Positions 25,695 through 36,500 of a stretch of DNA of 64,000 nt are shown here, piece after piece. Below the pieces are notes generated by a model. The model worked only from the letters and a program-made list of their open reading frames with translations. It was not told the DNA's origin and ran no database searches. Numbering within the stretch: the first letter of the stretch is position 1; every line of letters begins with the position of its first letter. Source of the DNA: Comamonas sp. GB3 AK4-5 (GTDB lineage: Bacteria > Pseudomonadota > Gammaproteobacteria > Burkholderiales > Burkholderiaceae_C); the NCBI RefSeq assembly GCF_041320665.1, contig NZ_CP166730.1, positions 3,782,001 to 3,846,000 of the forward strand. The letters run 5' to 3'. The translations under genes and the position numbers were made by a program.

Positions 25695-26897
25695 ATGCCC
25701 CGCTTCCAGTTCGAGGCCGCCAACGCAGCCGGACAAATCCAGCACGGCGTCCTGGAGGCCGAGTCCTCGCGGGCAGCGCGCCTGCAACTGCGCGAACGCG
25801 GTCTGACCGCGATCGAGGTGCACGAGACCCTGGCCGGCAGCGCGCCCTCGTGGCTCAGTCCACGGCTCGGCGCCGCCGACCTCTGCTGGGCCACCCGTGA
25901 ACTGGCCAGCCTGCTGGGCGCGCGCCTGCCACTGGAAGCGGCACTGACGGCCACCATCGAACAGGCAGAGAAAAAAGTCACCGCCGAGGCCATGGGCCAT
26001 GTGCGCGGCCATGTGCGCAGCGGCATGCGGCTGGCCGACGCCCTGGCCCAGCGCCCACGCGATTTCCCCGATATCTACCGCGCCCTGATCAGCGCGGGAG
26101 AAGATTCTGGCGACCTTGCGCGCGTGATGGAAAAGCTGGCCGACTACCTGGAAAACCGGGACAACCTGCGCAGCAAGATGCTCACGGCCTTTATCTATCC
26201 CGGCGTCATCGCCCTGGTGTCGGTGTGCATCGTGATCTTTCTGCTGGGCTATGTCGTGCCCCAAGTCGTTGGTGCCTTCTCGCAGGCCCACCAGGACCTC
26301 CCCAGCATCACCCAGTTCATGCTGGCGTGCAGCGACTACGTGCGCGAATGGGGCTGGCTCTCCGCCAGCATGCTGGCAGGGGGTGTTTCGCTGTGGCGCT
26401 GGTCCTTGCGCGACCCGGCCATACGGCTGCGCTGGCACAGCACGGTGCTGCGCTTTCCCATGCTGGGAAAGTATGCGCTGGGCACCGACACCGCGCGCTT
26501 TGCCTCCACCCTGGCCATCCTCATGGATGCTGGCGTGCCCTTGCTGCGCGCGCTCGACGCTTCACGCCAGACGCTGGGTAATGAGCGCCTCAAGGCCTGC
26601 GTGCTCGACGCCACGGCCCGCGTGCGGGAAGGCACGCCGCTGGCTTCGGCCCTGCGCGTGCAAAAAATCTTTCCCTCCAACCTCATCCACCTGGTGGCCA
26701 GCGGCGAAAAAACCGGTGCCCTGGCGCAGATGTTGGACCGCGCCGCCACCAACCTCGCACGCGATCTGGAGCGGCGCGCAACACGCCTGATGGCCTTGCT
26801 GGAGCCGGTGATGATCCTGGGCATGGGCGGCATCGTGATGGTGATTGTGCTGGCCGTGCTCCTGCCCATCATGGAAATCAACCAGATGGTGCAGTGA
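25695..26897 (+). CDS. gspF: T2SS inner-membrane platform protein GspF
   Basis: A 400-aa polytopic protein with two T2SSF repeats (about 65-190 and 270-395). Signatures are LASLLGARLPLEAALTATIE, GEDSGDLARVMEKLADYLEN and the second-copy equivalent ASGEKTGALAQMLDRAA. Three membrane helices are visible, the last being MGGIVMVIVLAVLLPIMEI. Last gene of the T2SS block. Confidence 0.95.
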   Translation: MPRFQFEAANAAGQIQHGVLEAESSRAARLQLRERGLTAIEVHETLAGSAPSWLSPRLGAADLCWATRELASLLGARLPLEAALTATIEQAEKKVTAEAMGHVRGHVRSGMRLADALAQRPRDFPDIYRALISAGEDSGDLARVMEKLADYLENRDNLRSKMLTAFIYPGVIALVSVCIVIFLLGYVVPQVVGAFSQAHQDLPSITQFMLACSDYVREWGWLSASMLAGGVSLWRWSLRDPAIRLRWHSTVLRFPMLGKYALGTDTARFASTLAILMDAGVPLLRALDASRQTLGNERLKACVLDATARVREGTPLASALRVQKIFPSNLIHLVASGEKTGALAQMLDRAATNLARDLERRATRLMALLEPVMILGMGGIVMVIVLAVLLPIMEINQMVQ

Positions 26898-27345
26898 GGG
26901 CTGCACGCACGCATGCGCGACCCGGGCCGTTGCGGCCCATGTTCGGGTGGGAAGACACCCGCAGTCGGGAGAGCGGGACTGGGGCCGACGGGCCGCAAAG
27001 AAGCGCCACATACACAAAGACCCAAGCCTAGGCCCTCAGCAATACATGCTGGGCCCTTGCCCGCCAATGCTTGATCGGGTTGGCGTGATGCATCTACAAG
27101 GCTTTTCGGCAGTTTTTCTCTACCGAAAAAGCACCATCAACGTTTGAAAAATCGGGAGAAATTTTATCCAGACTGGAGATTTTCTTTCGTCTCCATGTCA
27201 CTGCCCGTCTTCAGGATGAAGTAGCCGCCCTGCAAGGCGACAAAGCCCCCACTTGGGGTGCGGGCCTTGTCTGGAATATGCCCGCACAAGGCCCTGGCTG
27301 GGCCCTTCAACGCTTTACTTTTCATCTTTGTTAAAGGAGCAATTT
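26898..27345. promoter_or_regulatory. Upstream region of first PstS-like gene (duplicated module, copy 1)
   Basis: 448 bases after gspF. A conserved block at 26930-26971 contains the hairpin CGGGTG-GGAAGA-CACCCG; a second block at 27146-27169 contains GAAAAATCGGGAGAAATTTT. Both recur upstream of the second PstS-like gene with nearly identical spacing (216 against 219 bases between blocks, and 200 bases from the second block to the start codon in both). This suggests a conserved promoter and leader. No gene is seen here. Confidence 0.55.
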
Positions 27346-28542
27346 ATGAAGCACAGCAAACTCAAACGGCAAGCGCTATTCGCCATCGTCGCGACCGGTG
27401 CCATGGCCGTAACGTGCGCGACCTCTGCACAAACCGTCCAGGGCGGCGGCTCCACACTGGCCCAGCCGCTGTACGAAGAGCTTTTTGGCATTATTGATGG
27501 CTGGCCCAGCCAGGTGACCGGCACCTGGTCCTATGTGGGCGTCAACAGCGGCACCGGTAAGTCGGCGTTTATAAACAACACAGCTTCGTCGTTCGGCAAG
27601 GCCGGCAATGTCCACTTTGCGGGTAGCGAGTCGGCGCTGACCGCGCAGGACATCGTCAACTACACCACAGCCCACAACAATGGCAGCAACTCCACGGGCA
27701 CCAACTACGGCCGGCTGATTCAAATCCCCATCGCCCTGACTTCGGTAGTGCTGCCCTACAGCGCCCCCAACGGCAGCGGCATTACCGAACTCAATCTGAC
27801 GCGCCAACAGGTGTGCCAGATCTTCTCCGGCCAAACCACCACCTGGGGCGCTTTGCTGAACAGCGCCGATTACACCCCCATCACCCTGGTCTACCACGCC
27901 AAAACCAGCGGCACCACCGAGCTGCTGTCCAACTTTTTGGCAGCGTCTTGCACTGACTATCTTCCAGCCGATCAATCGTTCACGGTCTCCAACAGCTTTG
28001 CCACGATGGTGTCCAATGCCGGCGGCATACGCAGCAACTGGGTGGCAGCCACCGGCAGCTTAGGCGTTTCAACTGCAATGGAGACATCCGGCCGCATTGC
28101 CTACCTAAGCCCGGCTTACACCTTCCCGCCCAGCGACGCCGAAAGGGTCGCCAAAATCGATGGTGCGCTGCCCTATTCCATCACATTTCCCAGCAGCGCC
28201 AAACCGCCGGCCAATGTGGTGGCCCGCAACAACCCGCTCAACTGGGTGCCCAGCTATGAGCTGCCCTGGGACAGCGCCGTCTACCCCATATACGGCACGG
28301 TCAATATGCTGTTCAACCAATGTTATGCCGACGGCACGGGCAGCGGCACCGTGGGCGCTGCGGTCAAGGACTTTTTGACCAAACTCTATGACGGCACCTT
28401 TGATGCCTCCATTGAAAGCAATTACTTCATCAAGCTGCCGGCCGAGTGGAATAGCGCCATCAGCACGGTCTTTCTGACACCCACCAACAGTCTGGGCATT
28501 GGCAATACCTCGGTATGCAACGGCATAGGCCGTCCTTCATAA
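27346..28542 (+). CDS. PstS-like exported substrate-binding protein, copy 1
   Basis: A 398-aa exported protein starting MKHSKLKRQALF after a perfect AAAGGAG. Signal peptide ends near CATSAQ. PstS-fold signatures are visible: VQGGGSTLAQPLYEELFG, NSGTGKSAFINN, GITELNLTRQQVCQIFSGQ, SGTTELLSNFLA and NPLNWVPSYELP. PstS-fold proteins bind phosphate in ABC uptake, but no pstCAB genes are present; other PstS-like proteins are known T2SS substrates, so this may be secreted by the adjacent T2SS. Highly similar to the gene at 29271. Two Cys near the C-terminus are conserved between copies (NQCYADGTG; NTSVCNGIGRP). Confidence 0.85.
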   Translation: MKHSKLKRQALFAIVATGAMAVTCATSAQTVQGGGSTLAQPLYEELFGIIDGWPSQVTGTWSYVGVNSGTGKSAFINNTASSFGKAGNVHFAGSESALTAQDIVNYTTAHNNGSNSTGTNYGRLIQIPIALTSVVLPYSAPNGSGITELNLTRQQVCQIFSGQTTTWGALLNSADYTPITLVYHAKTSGTTELLSNFLAASCTDYLPADQSFTVSNSFATMVSNAGGIRSNWVAATGSLGVSTAMETSGRIAYLSPAYTFPPSDAERVAKIDGALPYSITFPSSAKPPANVVARNNPLNWVPSYELPWDSAVYPIYGTVNMLFNQCYADGTGSGTVGAAVKDFLTKLYDGTFDASIESNYFIKLPAEWNSAISTVFLTPTNSLGIGNTSVCNGIGRPS

Positions 28543-28599
28543 GCGCTTTTCAGCCAGCGGCCAATTCCTGGCCGATGTTTTCAGCAGCGCCCCATCAGT

Positions 28600-28633
28600 C
28601 CGTCGGATGCACCCACATCCGGCGGATTTTTTT
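28600..28633 (+). terminator. Terminator after first PstS-like gene
   Basis: CCGTCGGATG (28600-28609) pairs with CATCCGGCGG (28616-28625), with one T-G pair, followed by a run of seven T. The same hairpin follows the second PstS-like gene, so it belongs to the duplicated unit. Confidence 0.85.
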
Positions 28634-29270
28634 GCGTATTGCCGCTGCCCTGTAAATCTCCGATGGCGGATATGCCCGTGCGCGGCAGGGTCGCTGACTC
28701 TGTCCCACAGCCCATTCCAGGCGCCTCACCGCCCCACACATGGGCAGCCTCCCGTCAAAGCCGCATGCACTCTCAGCTCGGAATGCGCAGCGGTTTTTTT
28801 TGCACGGTAAAGCCCAAAAAAATCAGCACCGTAGACGCTTGATCAAGCCCATTGCGGCCCATGTTCGGGTGGGAAAGCATCCGCAGTCGGGAGAAGCTGA
28901 CTTGGAGCGGTAGGCAAGGTGAGCGCCCCACGCTAGCAAAGGCGCATATCGCCGCCCCCGGCTACACAGGCCAAGCGCTTGTCTCTCAACACTTTGGCGG
29001 CTGTTTTGCGGGCCCAGACAAGGGGTTTAAAAGAGCGATACCTCACCACCCAAAATTGCCGTAAGCGCTTGAAAAATCGGGAGATTTTTTATCCACACCG
29101 GGGATTTCGTTTCGTCTCCATGTCACTGCCCATCTTCATGATGAAGACGTCGCCCCACATGGCGACAGAGCACCCACACAGGGTGCGGGCGTTGCCAGGA
29201 ATTTACCGATACGACGCCCTGGCTTGGTTCTCGACTTCTTCCATTTTCATCCTTGCTAAAGGAGCAATTT
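28634..29270. repeat. Intergenic region with remnant of tpsA leader and duplicated promoter module (copy 2)
   Basis: 637 bases. The first part (about 28634-28700) resembles the leader and first codons of the giant tpsA-like gene (GCGTATTGCCGCTGCCC against GCGTATTCCTGCTGCCC; GATGGCGGATATGCCCG against CATGGCGGAACACGCCC), but no open frame follows. The second part repeats the upstream module of the first PstS-like gene at 28852-28893 and 29071-29094. The stretch 28700-28850 holds nothing I can assign. Confidence 0.55.
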
Positions 29271-30467
29271 ATGAAACACGCAAACCTCAAACTGAAGGCG
29301 CTGTCCGCCATCGTCGTGGCCTGCACCATGGCGGTAGCGGGTGCAGCCTCGGCGCAAACCGTCCAGGGCGGTGGCGCCACACTGCCCCAGCCGCTGTATG
29401 AAGAACTCTTTGGCATCACAGCGGGCAAAGCCAGCCAGGTGCTGGGTACCTGGAGCTATGCCGGCACCGGCAGCGGCACCGGCAAGTCGGCCTTTCTGAA
29501 CGACACGGCCACATCCTTCAGCAAAACCGGCCATGTCCACTTTGCCGGCAGCGATTCCGCGCTGACCGCCACCGAAGTCGACAACTACAACACGGCCCAC
29601 AACAAAGGGAGCAGCTCCACGGGCGACAACTTCGGCCGGCTGATCCAGATTCCCTCGGTGCTGACCGCGGTGACGCTGCCCTACATGGCCCCCAGCGGCA
29701 GCGGCATTACCGAACTCAATCTGACGCGCAAGCAGGTGTGCGAGGTCTTCTCCGGCCAAACCACCACCTGGGGTACTTTGCTGGGTACTGCCGACACCAC
29801 GCCCATCACCGTAGTCTACCGCTCCGAGGGCAGCGGCACCTCCGAGCTGCTGTCCAACTTTTTGTCAGCGGCTTGCGGCAGCTACCTGCCGACCGACCAA
29901 TCCTTCACGGTCTCCAACAGCTTTGCCACGGTGGTGTCCAATGCCGGCGGCATACGCAGCAACTGGGTGGCTGCCACCGGCAGCGGCGGCGTTGCAACCG
30001 CAATGGAAACGGCTGGCAGCATTGCTTACCTGAGCCCGGATTACAAGTTCAAGCCCGACGATGCAACCCTGGTCGCCAAGATCGATGGTGCACTGCCCAC
30101 GGCCATCTCCTTCCCCACCGACACCAAGCCGCCAGCCACCACAGTGACCCGCAACAACCCGCTCAACTGGGTTCCCAGCTATGTGCTGCCCACGGACAGC
30201 GCCGTCTACCCCATTTACGGCACGACGAATATGCTGTTCAACCAGTGCTATGCCGACGGCACGGGCAACGGCACCGTGGGCGCTGCGGTCAAGGACTTTT
30301 TGACCAAGCTCAGCAGCGGCGCCTTTGACACCACCATCACGGGCAACTACTTTGTTCCGCTGCCAACCGAGTGGAGCAGCGCCATCAGCTCGGTCTTTCT
30401 GAACTCGAAGGGCAGCCTGGGCATTGGCAATACCTCGGTCTGCAACGGCATAGGCCGTCCTTCCTGA
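29271..30467 (+). CDS. PstS-like exported substrate-binding protein, copy 2
   Basis: A 398-aa paralogue of the preceding gene with the same ribosome-binding site, signal peptide type and motifs (VQGGGATLPQPLYEELFG; GTGSGTGKSAFLND; GSGTSELLSNFLSA; NPLNWVPSYVLP). Differences are spread throughout, so the duplication is not recent. Probably exported across the inner membrane by Sec and then possibly through the T2SS. The ligand may be phosphate or another anion; binding residues were not checked against a structure. Confidence 0.85.
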   Translation: MKHANLKLKALSAIVVACTMAVAGAASAQTVQGGGATLPQPLYEELFGITAGKASQVLGTWSYAGTGSGTGKSAFLNDTATSFSKTGHVHFAGSDSALTATEVDNYNTAHNKGSSSTGDNFGRLIQIPSVLTAVTLPYMAPSGSGITELNLTRKQVCEVFSGQTTTWGTLLGTADTTPITVVYRSEGSGTSELLSNFLSAACGSYLPTDQSFTVSNSFATVVSNAGGIRSNWVAATGSGGVATAMETAGSIAYLSPDYKFKPDDATLVAKIDGALPTAISFPTDTKPPATTVTRNNPLNWVPSYVLPTDSAVYPIYGTTNMLFNQCYADGTGNGTVGAAVKDFLTKLSSGAFDTTITGNYFVPLPTEWSSAISSVFLNSKGSLGIGNTSVCNGIGRPS

Positions 30468-30535
30468 GCCTGTACACCCCAGCAGTTGATCTCGGCGGAA
30501 ACGGCGGCCGCTGTTTCCGCCCGGTCTGAACCGGG

Positions 30536-30567
30536 CCGCCGGATGCTCCCACATCCGGCGGATTTTT
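30536..30567 (+). terminator. Terminator/attenuator just upstream of the giant tpsA-like gene
   Basis: CCGCCGGATG (30536-30545) pairs perfectly with CATCCGGCGG (30552-30561), followed by ATTTTT. It ends only 30 bases before the predicted start of the giant gene, leaving little room for a promoter in between. Confidence 0.85.
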
Positions 30568-30597
30568 GGCGTATTCCTGCTGCCCAGCCCATCTCCC

Positions 30598-33500
30598 ATG
30601 GCGGAACACGCCCATGCGCAGCAGGCAACCGATCAGGCGACCTCTTCCATGGCCCCTATCCACTCCGCGCTCCATTCCACTGCCCGCTCCCCGCGTTCCA
30701 AGCACACCGCAGGCGGGTGGCCACGGCAGCTTCCCCTGGTCGAGGCCATGGCCCTGGCCCTGCTGGGCCTGGCCTCGGCGCCCGTGGCCGCCCAGTCGGC
30801 CACGCCGGTGGGCAGTGCCTGGTTTGCCACCACCTCCAGCATCAACACGGCACGCAGCAGCGCGCGCGCGGCCAGTCTGGCGGGCACCGAGGCCGCCCGA
30901 CTGCGCCAGCAGCAGGCCGCGCAGCAAACGCTGCAGGCCTCGGTAAGCAATCTGGAGCGCACCGCTGCGGCCATTGCAGCCCAGCAGGCAGCACAGCTCG
31001 CCGCGCGCCAGGCCGCCAGCCTGGCCAGCACCAGCGTGCCCGACGGCCTGGTGCAGGGAGGGTTGTGGGACAGAGATGACGACGGCCAGCTGTTGCAATG
31101 GACAGGGGCCGAACGCGCGCTGCAAACCGTGGACGATGAGGGCCAGACCACGGTCACCATAGAACAGACCGGCAGCAAGGCCTTGCTCAACTGGGACAGC
31201 TTCAACGTAGGCAGCCACACCAGCGTCGACTTTCTGCAAAACAGCAGCGATGCCGTGCTCAACCGCGTGGTTGGCAGCAGCGCCAGTCCCAGCCAGATTC
31301 TGGGCAGCATCCATGGCGACGGCACCGTCATGGTCCTCAACCAGAACGGCGTGGTCTTCACCGGCAGCAGCCAGGTCAATGTGCGCAATCTGGTGGTTGC
31401 CGCCGCCACCATCACCGACGCGCAGTTCCTCGACAACGGCCTGTATATCGACACCAACGGCACTGCGCCCACCTTCACCGCAGCGCAAGGCGACATCGTG
31501 GTCGAGGCCGGCGCGCAAATGAGCACGGCGGCGGCCGAGACCTCCACGGCCGACGGCGGCTATGTGCTGCTGCTGGGCGCCAATGTTGCCAATGCCGGCC
31601 AGATCACCACGCCCGGCGGGCAGACGGTTTTGGCCGCAGGCGACAGCTTCTACATCCGCAAGGGCGTGGGCACCGATGCCAATTTCAGCTCCACCACCGC
31701 CGGTAACGAGGTGTCCACCAGCACGGTAAACAACAACGGCAGTAGCAACGGCACCGTCACCCAGACCGGTCTGATCACCGCCACCACAGGCGACATCACA
31801 CTCACCGGTCACGAGGTGGTGCAGGCCGGTGTGGTCGTGGCCAGCACCTCGGTGAGCAAGCGCGGCACGGTGCACCTGTCCAACCGCGTCAGTGACGCTG
31901 GCGGCACGATCACCCTGGCCCAGGGCGCCACCACCGCCGTGCTGGTCACGGACAGCGAGGACACCGCCTACGACAGCCAGCGCGACGCGGCGCTGCAAGA
32001 CCTGGACAGCAGCAGCCCCAACCTCATCAGCGGGGTTTTTGACAATCTGAGCAAAGTCACCGACCGCAGCGATCTCTCGCGCATAGAGATCGTCAGCGGC
32101 CATACCGTCGAATTTCAAAGCGGCTCCCTGACCCTGGCCACGGGGGGGGAGATCGTGGTCAGCGCAAGCCTGCGCACGCAGGTCAACGACGGCGCCCTGC
32201 TCGATGTCTCCGGCGCCGTGGGCGTGCCAGTGACCATGGAGTCCAACAATGTGGCCGTCAACATCCAGGGCAACGAGCTGCGTGACAGCGCGGGCAACCG
32301 CGACAGCACCGATCTGAACAACAGCGATGTCTGGGTCGACCGCCGCAGCCTGGTCTATGTGGCCGCCTCCGACGACTACGACAGCGAGCGCTGGTATACC
32401 GCGGGCGGTCTGCTCGAAGTCAGCGGCTATCTGGCCACCAACGGCCACCAGGCCGGCGAATGGATGGCCCAGGGCGGCAGCGTCACCTTCACCGGGGGCG
32501 ATCTGGTGACCCAGTCCGGCTCCAGCATCAATATCTCGGGCGGCACACTGGATGTGCAAAGCGGCTATATCTACCAAACTTGGCTGCAGGGCAGCGACGG
32601 CCGGCTGTACGAGCTGTCCAGCGCGCCCGGCGATCTGGTCTACGAAGGGCTGTACCAGGGCTATGCGCTCAGCAGCGAGCGCTGGGGCCAGACGCTGAGC
32701 TTCTACAACCCCTTGATAGGCAGCAGCCAGCGCTATGAGGCCGGCACCACCGTGGGCCGCGATGCCGGCAAGCTGGTGGTCTCCACCAGCAATGCGCTGC
32801 TGGAAGGCAGCGTGGTGAGCGCCGTCTACCAAGGAGACCAGCAGACCGAGGCCCCGCAGGCCGAGCTGGATGGCTACAGCCAATCACAGTCCGCCGTGGC
32901 CCGTGCGGGCCAGTTGATTGTGGGCCTGTACGCCCCGGTCTACGAGGCCGAAACCGGGGCGCTGGACTATGAGCTGTCGCCGCTGCTGGACAGCGTGACC
33001 CTGAGCGAGGCCGTGGAAAACATGGCCTCTGACCTGGCACTGGATGAGGCCGTTCCCACAGAGCGCCAGGGCAGGCTGCTGCTGGATGTGGGCGATGTCA
33101 ACGGCTTGGGGCTGGGCACGCTCAAGATCGCGGCCAAGGCCGGCATTGCCGTTGACAGCCCGCTGCAAGTGGCCGCAGGCGGCGAGATCGTGCTCTATGC
33201 CCCGGCCGTGGAGGTGGCGGCCAATCTCACCGCCCGCAGCGGCAACATACGGCTGGGCAATGTGCTGGAGCAGCCGGACGCCGGCGCGAGCATCAAAACG
33301 GTGCAAGACACTTTCATCCCCCTGCCAGCCGGACTGGAAGGCGGCGTGACCGTGCATGCCGATGTCACGCTGGACGCCTCGGGCCTGGTCGGCGATCTGC
33401 GCGAGGACGGTGCCGAGGCCAGCGTCCAGGCCTATGTGGATGGCGGCACGGTCAGCCTGCGCTCCACCGAGAGCGTGACGCTGCAAGCAGGCTCGCTGAT

Positions 33501-36500
33501 CGATGTGTCCTCCGGCACCACGGTGCTGGCCGACGGCAGCATCAGCGGCGGCACCGGGGGCAATGTGCAGCTGGGATCAGGTCTACAGGGGATCAATGCC
33601 GCGGCGGTATTGACGCTGGCCGGCGATATTCGGGGTTATGGCGTTGAGGGCGGCGGAACGCTGCAAATCGAATCGGCCAGTGCCATCTCCATTGGCGCAG
33701 ATATTCTGGCCACCGATGGCATATTGGTGGCAGGCGAAACCACCGAGGCTGGTTTGATTTTACTGGAGGATTATGAAGTCAAGGCCGGAGAAATACTTCC
33801 GGTGGATTACTCCTATATCACCGATACCACGCCAGCGGGCGAAATTGCTGAACTTGGCCTTCGTGATGGGGTTAGCTTTATACTGACAGAGGATTGGTAC
33901 CCTAGCGAGGAGCTGATTTCCTTGCTCGCGAGTAACTTTATGACCAGGGGAAATAATACAAGCTGGATAATTAATCTTCTCGCGTCGGAAAGCTATTATG
34001 TCAATGGTGTGCAGTTTACATTATCAGACGTCACCTTGACTTATGATGGATCCTTCAGGGCGAAGACAAAATTGGGTGAACCATACCAAAACTTCGAATA
34101 TTTACCAGCAGGGTTGAAGATTTCTATTCACACTGGCAGTGGTAAATATTTCGCTGGATACGAGGTGGAGGCCAATGTCTTTCCTAATGGTCTTCCCTCG
34201 GTGGCGGTTACCCACACGGTGCCTGCTGGCTCGGTCTCCCCGGTCGATCTCACACTGGCAGCGGGCACGCTGATTTCGGCCAGCACCGCGCTCAGCCAGC
34301 AGGCCGTGGTGGCCGCTACCACCACCTTGCCCACAACGCTGTTCCAAAGTGGTTTTTCCAACTATGAATTGCGTGCCTACAACGGCGTGCTGGTGGCCGA
34401 TGGCAGCAGCCTGGAAGTGCACATGCCGGTGCTGCAAGCCGACAGCGCCTGGCTGTTGGCCGCCAGCGGGCTGGACGGTTTGCTACAGCCCGTGCTGCCC
34501 GATCTGTATACCGAGAACGACGAGGAGCGCACGCTCAGCCAACGCGGTGGCGCCAGCCTGTCGCTGGCAGCCGGCACTGCCAATGAGGACTTCACCACGG
34601 TCGAAGCCGGCGACAGCGGCAAGCTCTCCCTGGGCGCCGGCACCAGCGTGTTGGTAGACCCGGGCCAGTCCATTGCCCTGTCCAGCCGCGGCAGCCTGAG
34701 CGTGGATGGCCTGCTGCAGGCCCAGGGCGGCAGCATCACCCTGCTGGGGCCCATGACTGCCACCTCAGAAACAGGTCTTCTGGAAGAAGGCGGCGGCGTG
34801 GGCGATGGCAGGGCCAATACCCGCTCCATCACGCTGGGGGCCAATGCCGTGCTGGACGCCTCGGCCGCCAGCCAGGTGGTCTATGACCTATTGGGCCGCC
34901 CCTATGGCCTGCTCAGCGATGGCGGCAGCATTGTCATCGGCGGCACGCTGCAGGAATCGGGCAGCCGCGCGCTGGCCTCAGATGCCTTTGTGCGCATCGC
35001 AGCCGGCGCACTGGTTGACGCATCGGGTGGGGCGGCGCTGCTCGATCTCGACAACACCGGCAGCAGCAGCACCGTGGTCAGCAACGGCGGCAGCATCAGC
35101 ATTGCCTCGGCCAGCGGCCTGTACCTGGACGGCACGCTCAAGGCCGAGGCGGGCGGCACGGGCGCCTCGGGCGGCAGCCTCACGGTGGCACTGGAAGCGC
35201 CCAATTACCTGATCAGCGCGGCCGACAGCGCCGTGCTGGCGGTGCGCGAGCTGCTGCTGGTGCAGAGCGCGGCCGAGGAGAAAGACCAGAACGCCGCATC
35301 GGATGCGCTGGACTACGGCCATGCCATGCTGGGTGTGGACCAGGTGCAGGCCGGTGGTTTTTCCACACTCACGCTCTACAGCAATGGGGCCGTGAGTTTT
35401 GGCGGCGATATGGAACTGTCGCTGGAGCGCGAGCTGCGCATTTATTCGGGCGCGCTGACGGTGGCCGATGGCGTGGAGCCCTCCATCCTGGTGGCGCTGG
35501 CCGCACCTTATGTATTGCTGGCCGGCATCCACGACAACGGCAGCTTGTCCATTAAGTACACCAGGCCCTCCTACCAAGGCGGAGTCAGCACGCTGGACTC
35601 CGAGGCCACGCTGAGCGCCACGGCCGATCTGATCGACATCAAGGGCTATGTCACTCTGGGCCTGAGCGCCACCGTGAACCTCGTCAAGGAGGAGCGGGCC
35701 GGCTTTGACCAGCTCAACCTGGTCAGCAGCGGCGACATCCGCTTTGTCGATGCAGAGCTCATCCAGAACGGAGGAAACAGCGGCTATGTGACGCAGCTGC
35801 TGTCCAGCGGCGACATGCTGCTGCGCGCCGCCCAGCTCTACCCCGCCACCGGTGTGGGAGCGCGCGTGCTGGCCGGGCGGGCCAGCGCCAGCGCTTACGA
35901 CCTCGAGGGGCTGCTACTGATAGAACGCTATGACGCCAGCGCCGCCGACCCCGCCCTGCCCTATTCGGTATATGGCAGCCTGACCCTGGGCGCGGCCACC
36001 GTGGTGCAAGACGGCGTGGTGCGCGCGCCGCTGGGAGAGATTGCGTTGGGCACCAATGCGTCCGATGCCGTGGGGCTCACCACCACGCTGACGCTGGGGG
36101 ACGGCAGCCTGAGCTCGGTCAGCGCCAGCGGCCTGGTCTACCCCTATGGCGGCACCAGCGATGGGGTGAGCTGGACGTATGACGGCCTGGCGCCCACGCT
36201 GGAAGGCGTGGGCAGCGAGCCACGCATCACGCTGTCGGCAAGCAGCGTGGCGGTGGAAGATGGCGCCATGCTGGACCTGTCGGGCGGCGGCGAATTGACC
36301 GGTGCGGGCTTTGTGTCAGGCCGCGGCGGCTCCACCGATGCGCGCTACACCCCGCTAATGCAGGTGGGCGATGAGGGCTTTAGCCTGCCCGGCCTGGACA
36401 CCAACCCCATTTATGCCATCGTGCCCGGCTATGCCAGTGCCTATGCACCGGCCGACAGCACGGGCGCGGTCGAGCCGCTGATAGGCCAGCAGATCACCAT

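Noticed and set aside
27346..30467. A phosphate ABC transporter (pst) operon
   Set aside because: Two PstS-like binding proteins occur but no pstC, pstA, pstB or phoU, and both are adjacent to T2SS and TpsA genes, so a role in standard phosphate uptake is not supported.
30385..32883. 832-aa open frame antisense to the start of the giant exoprotein
   Set aside because: Repetitive GC-rich sequence leaves the opposite frame open; the protein has no recognisable domain and the sense frame has the TPS domain.
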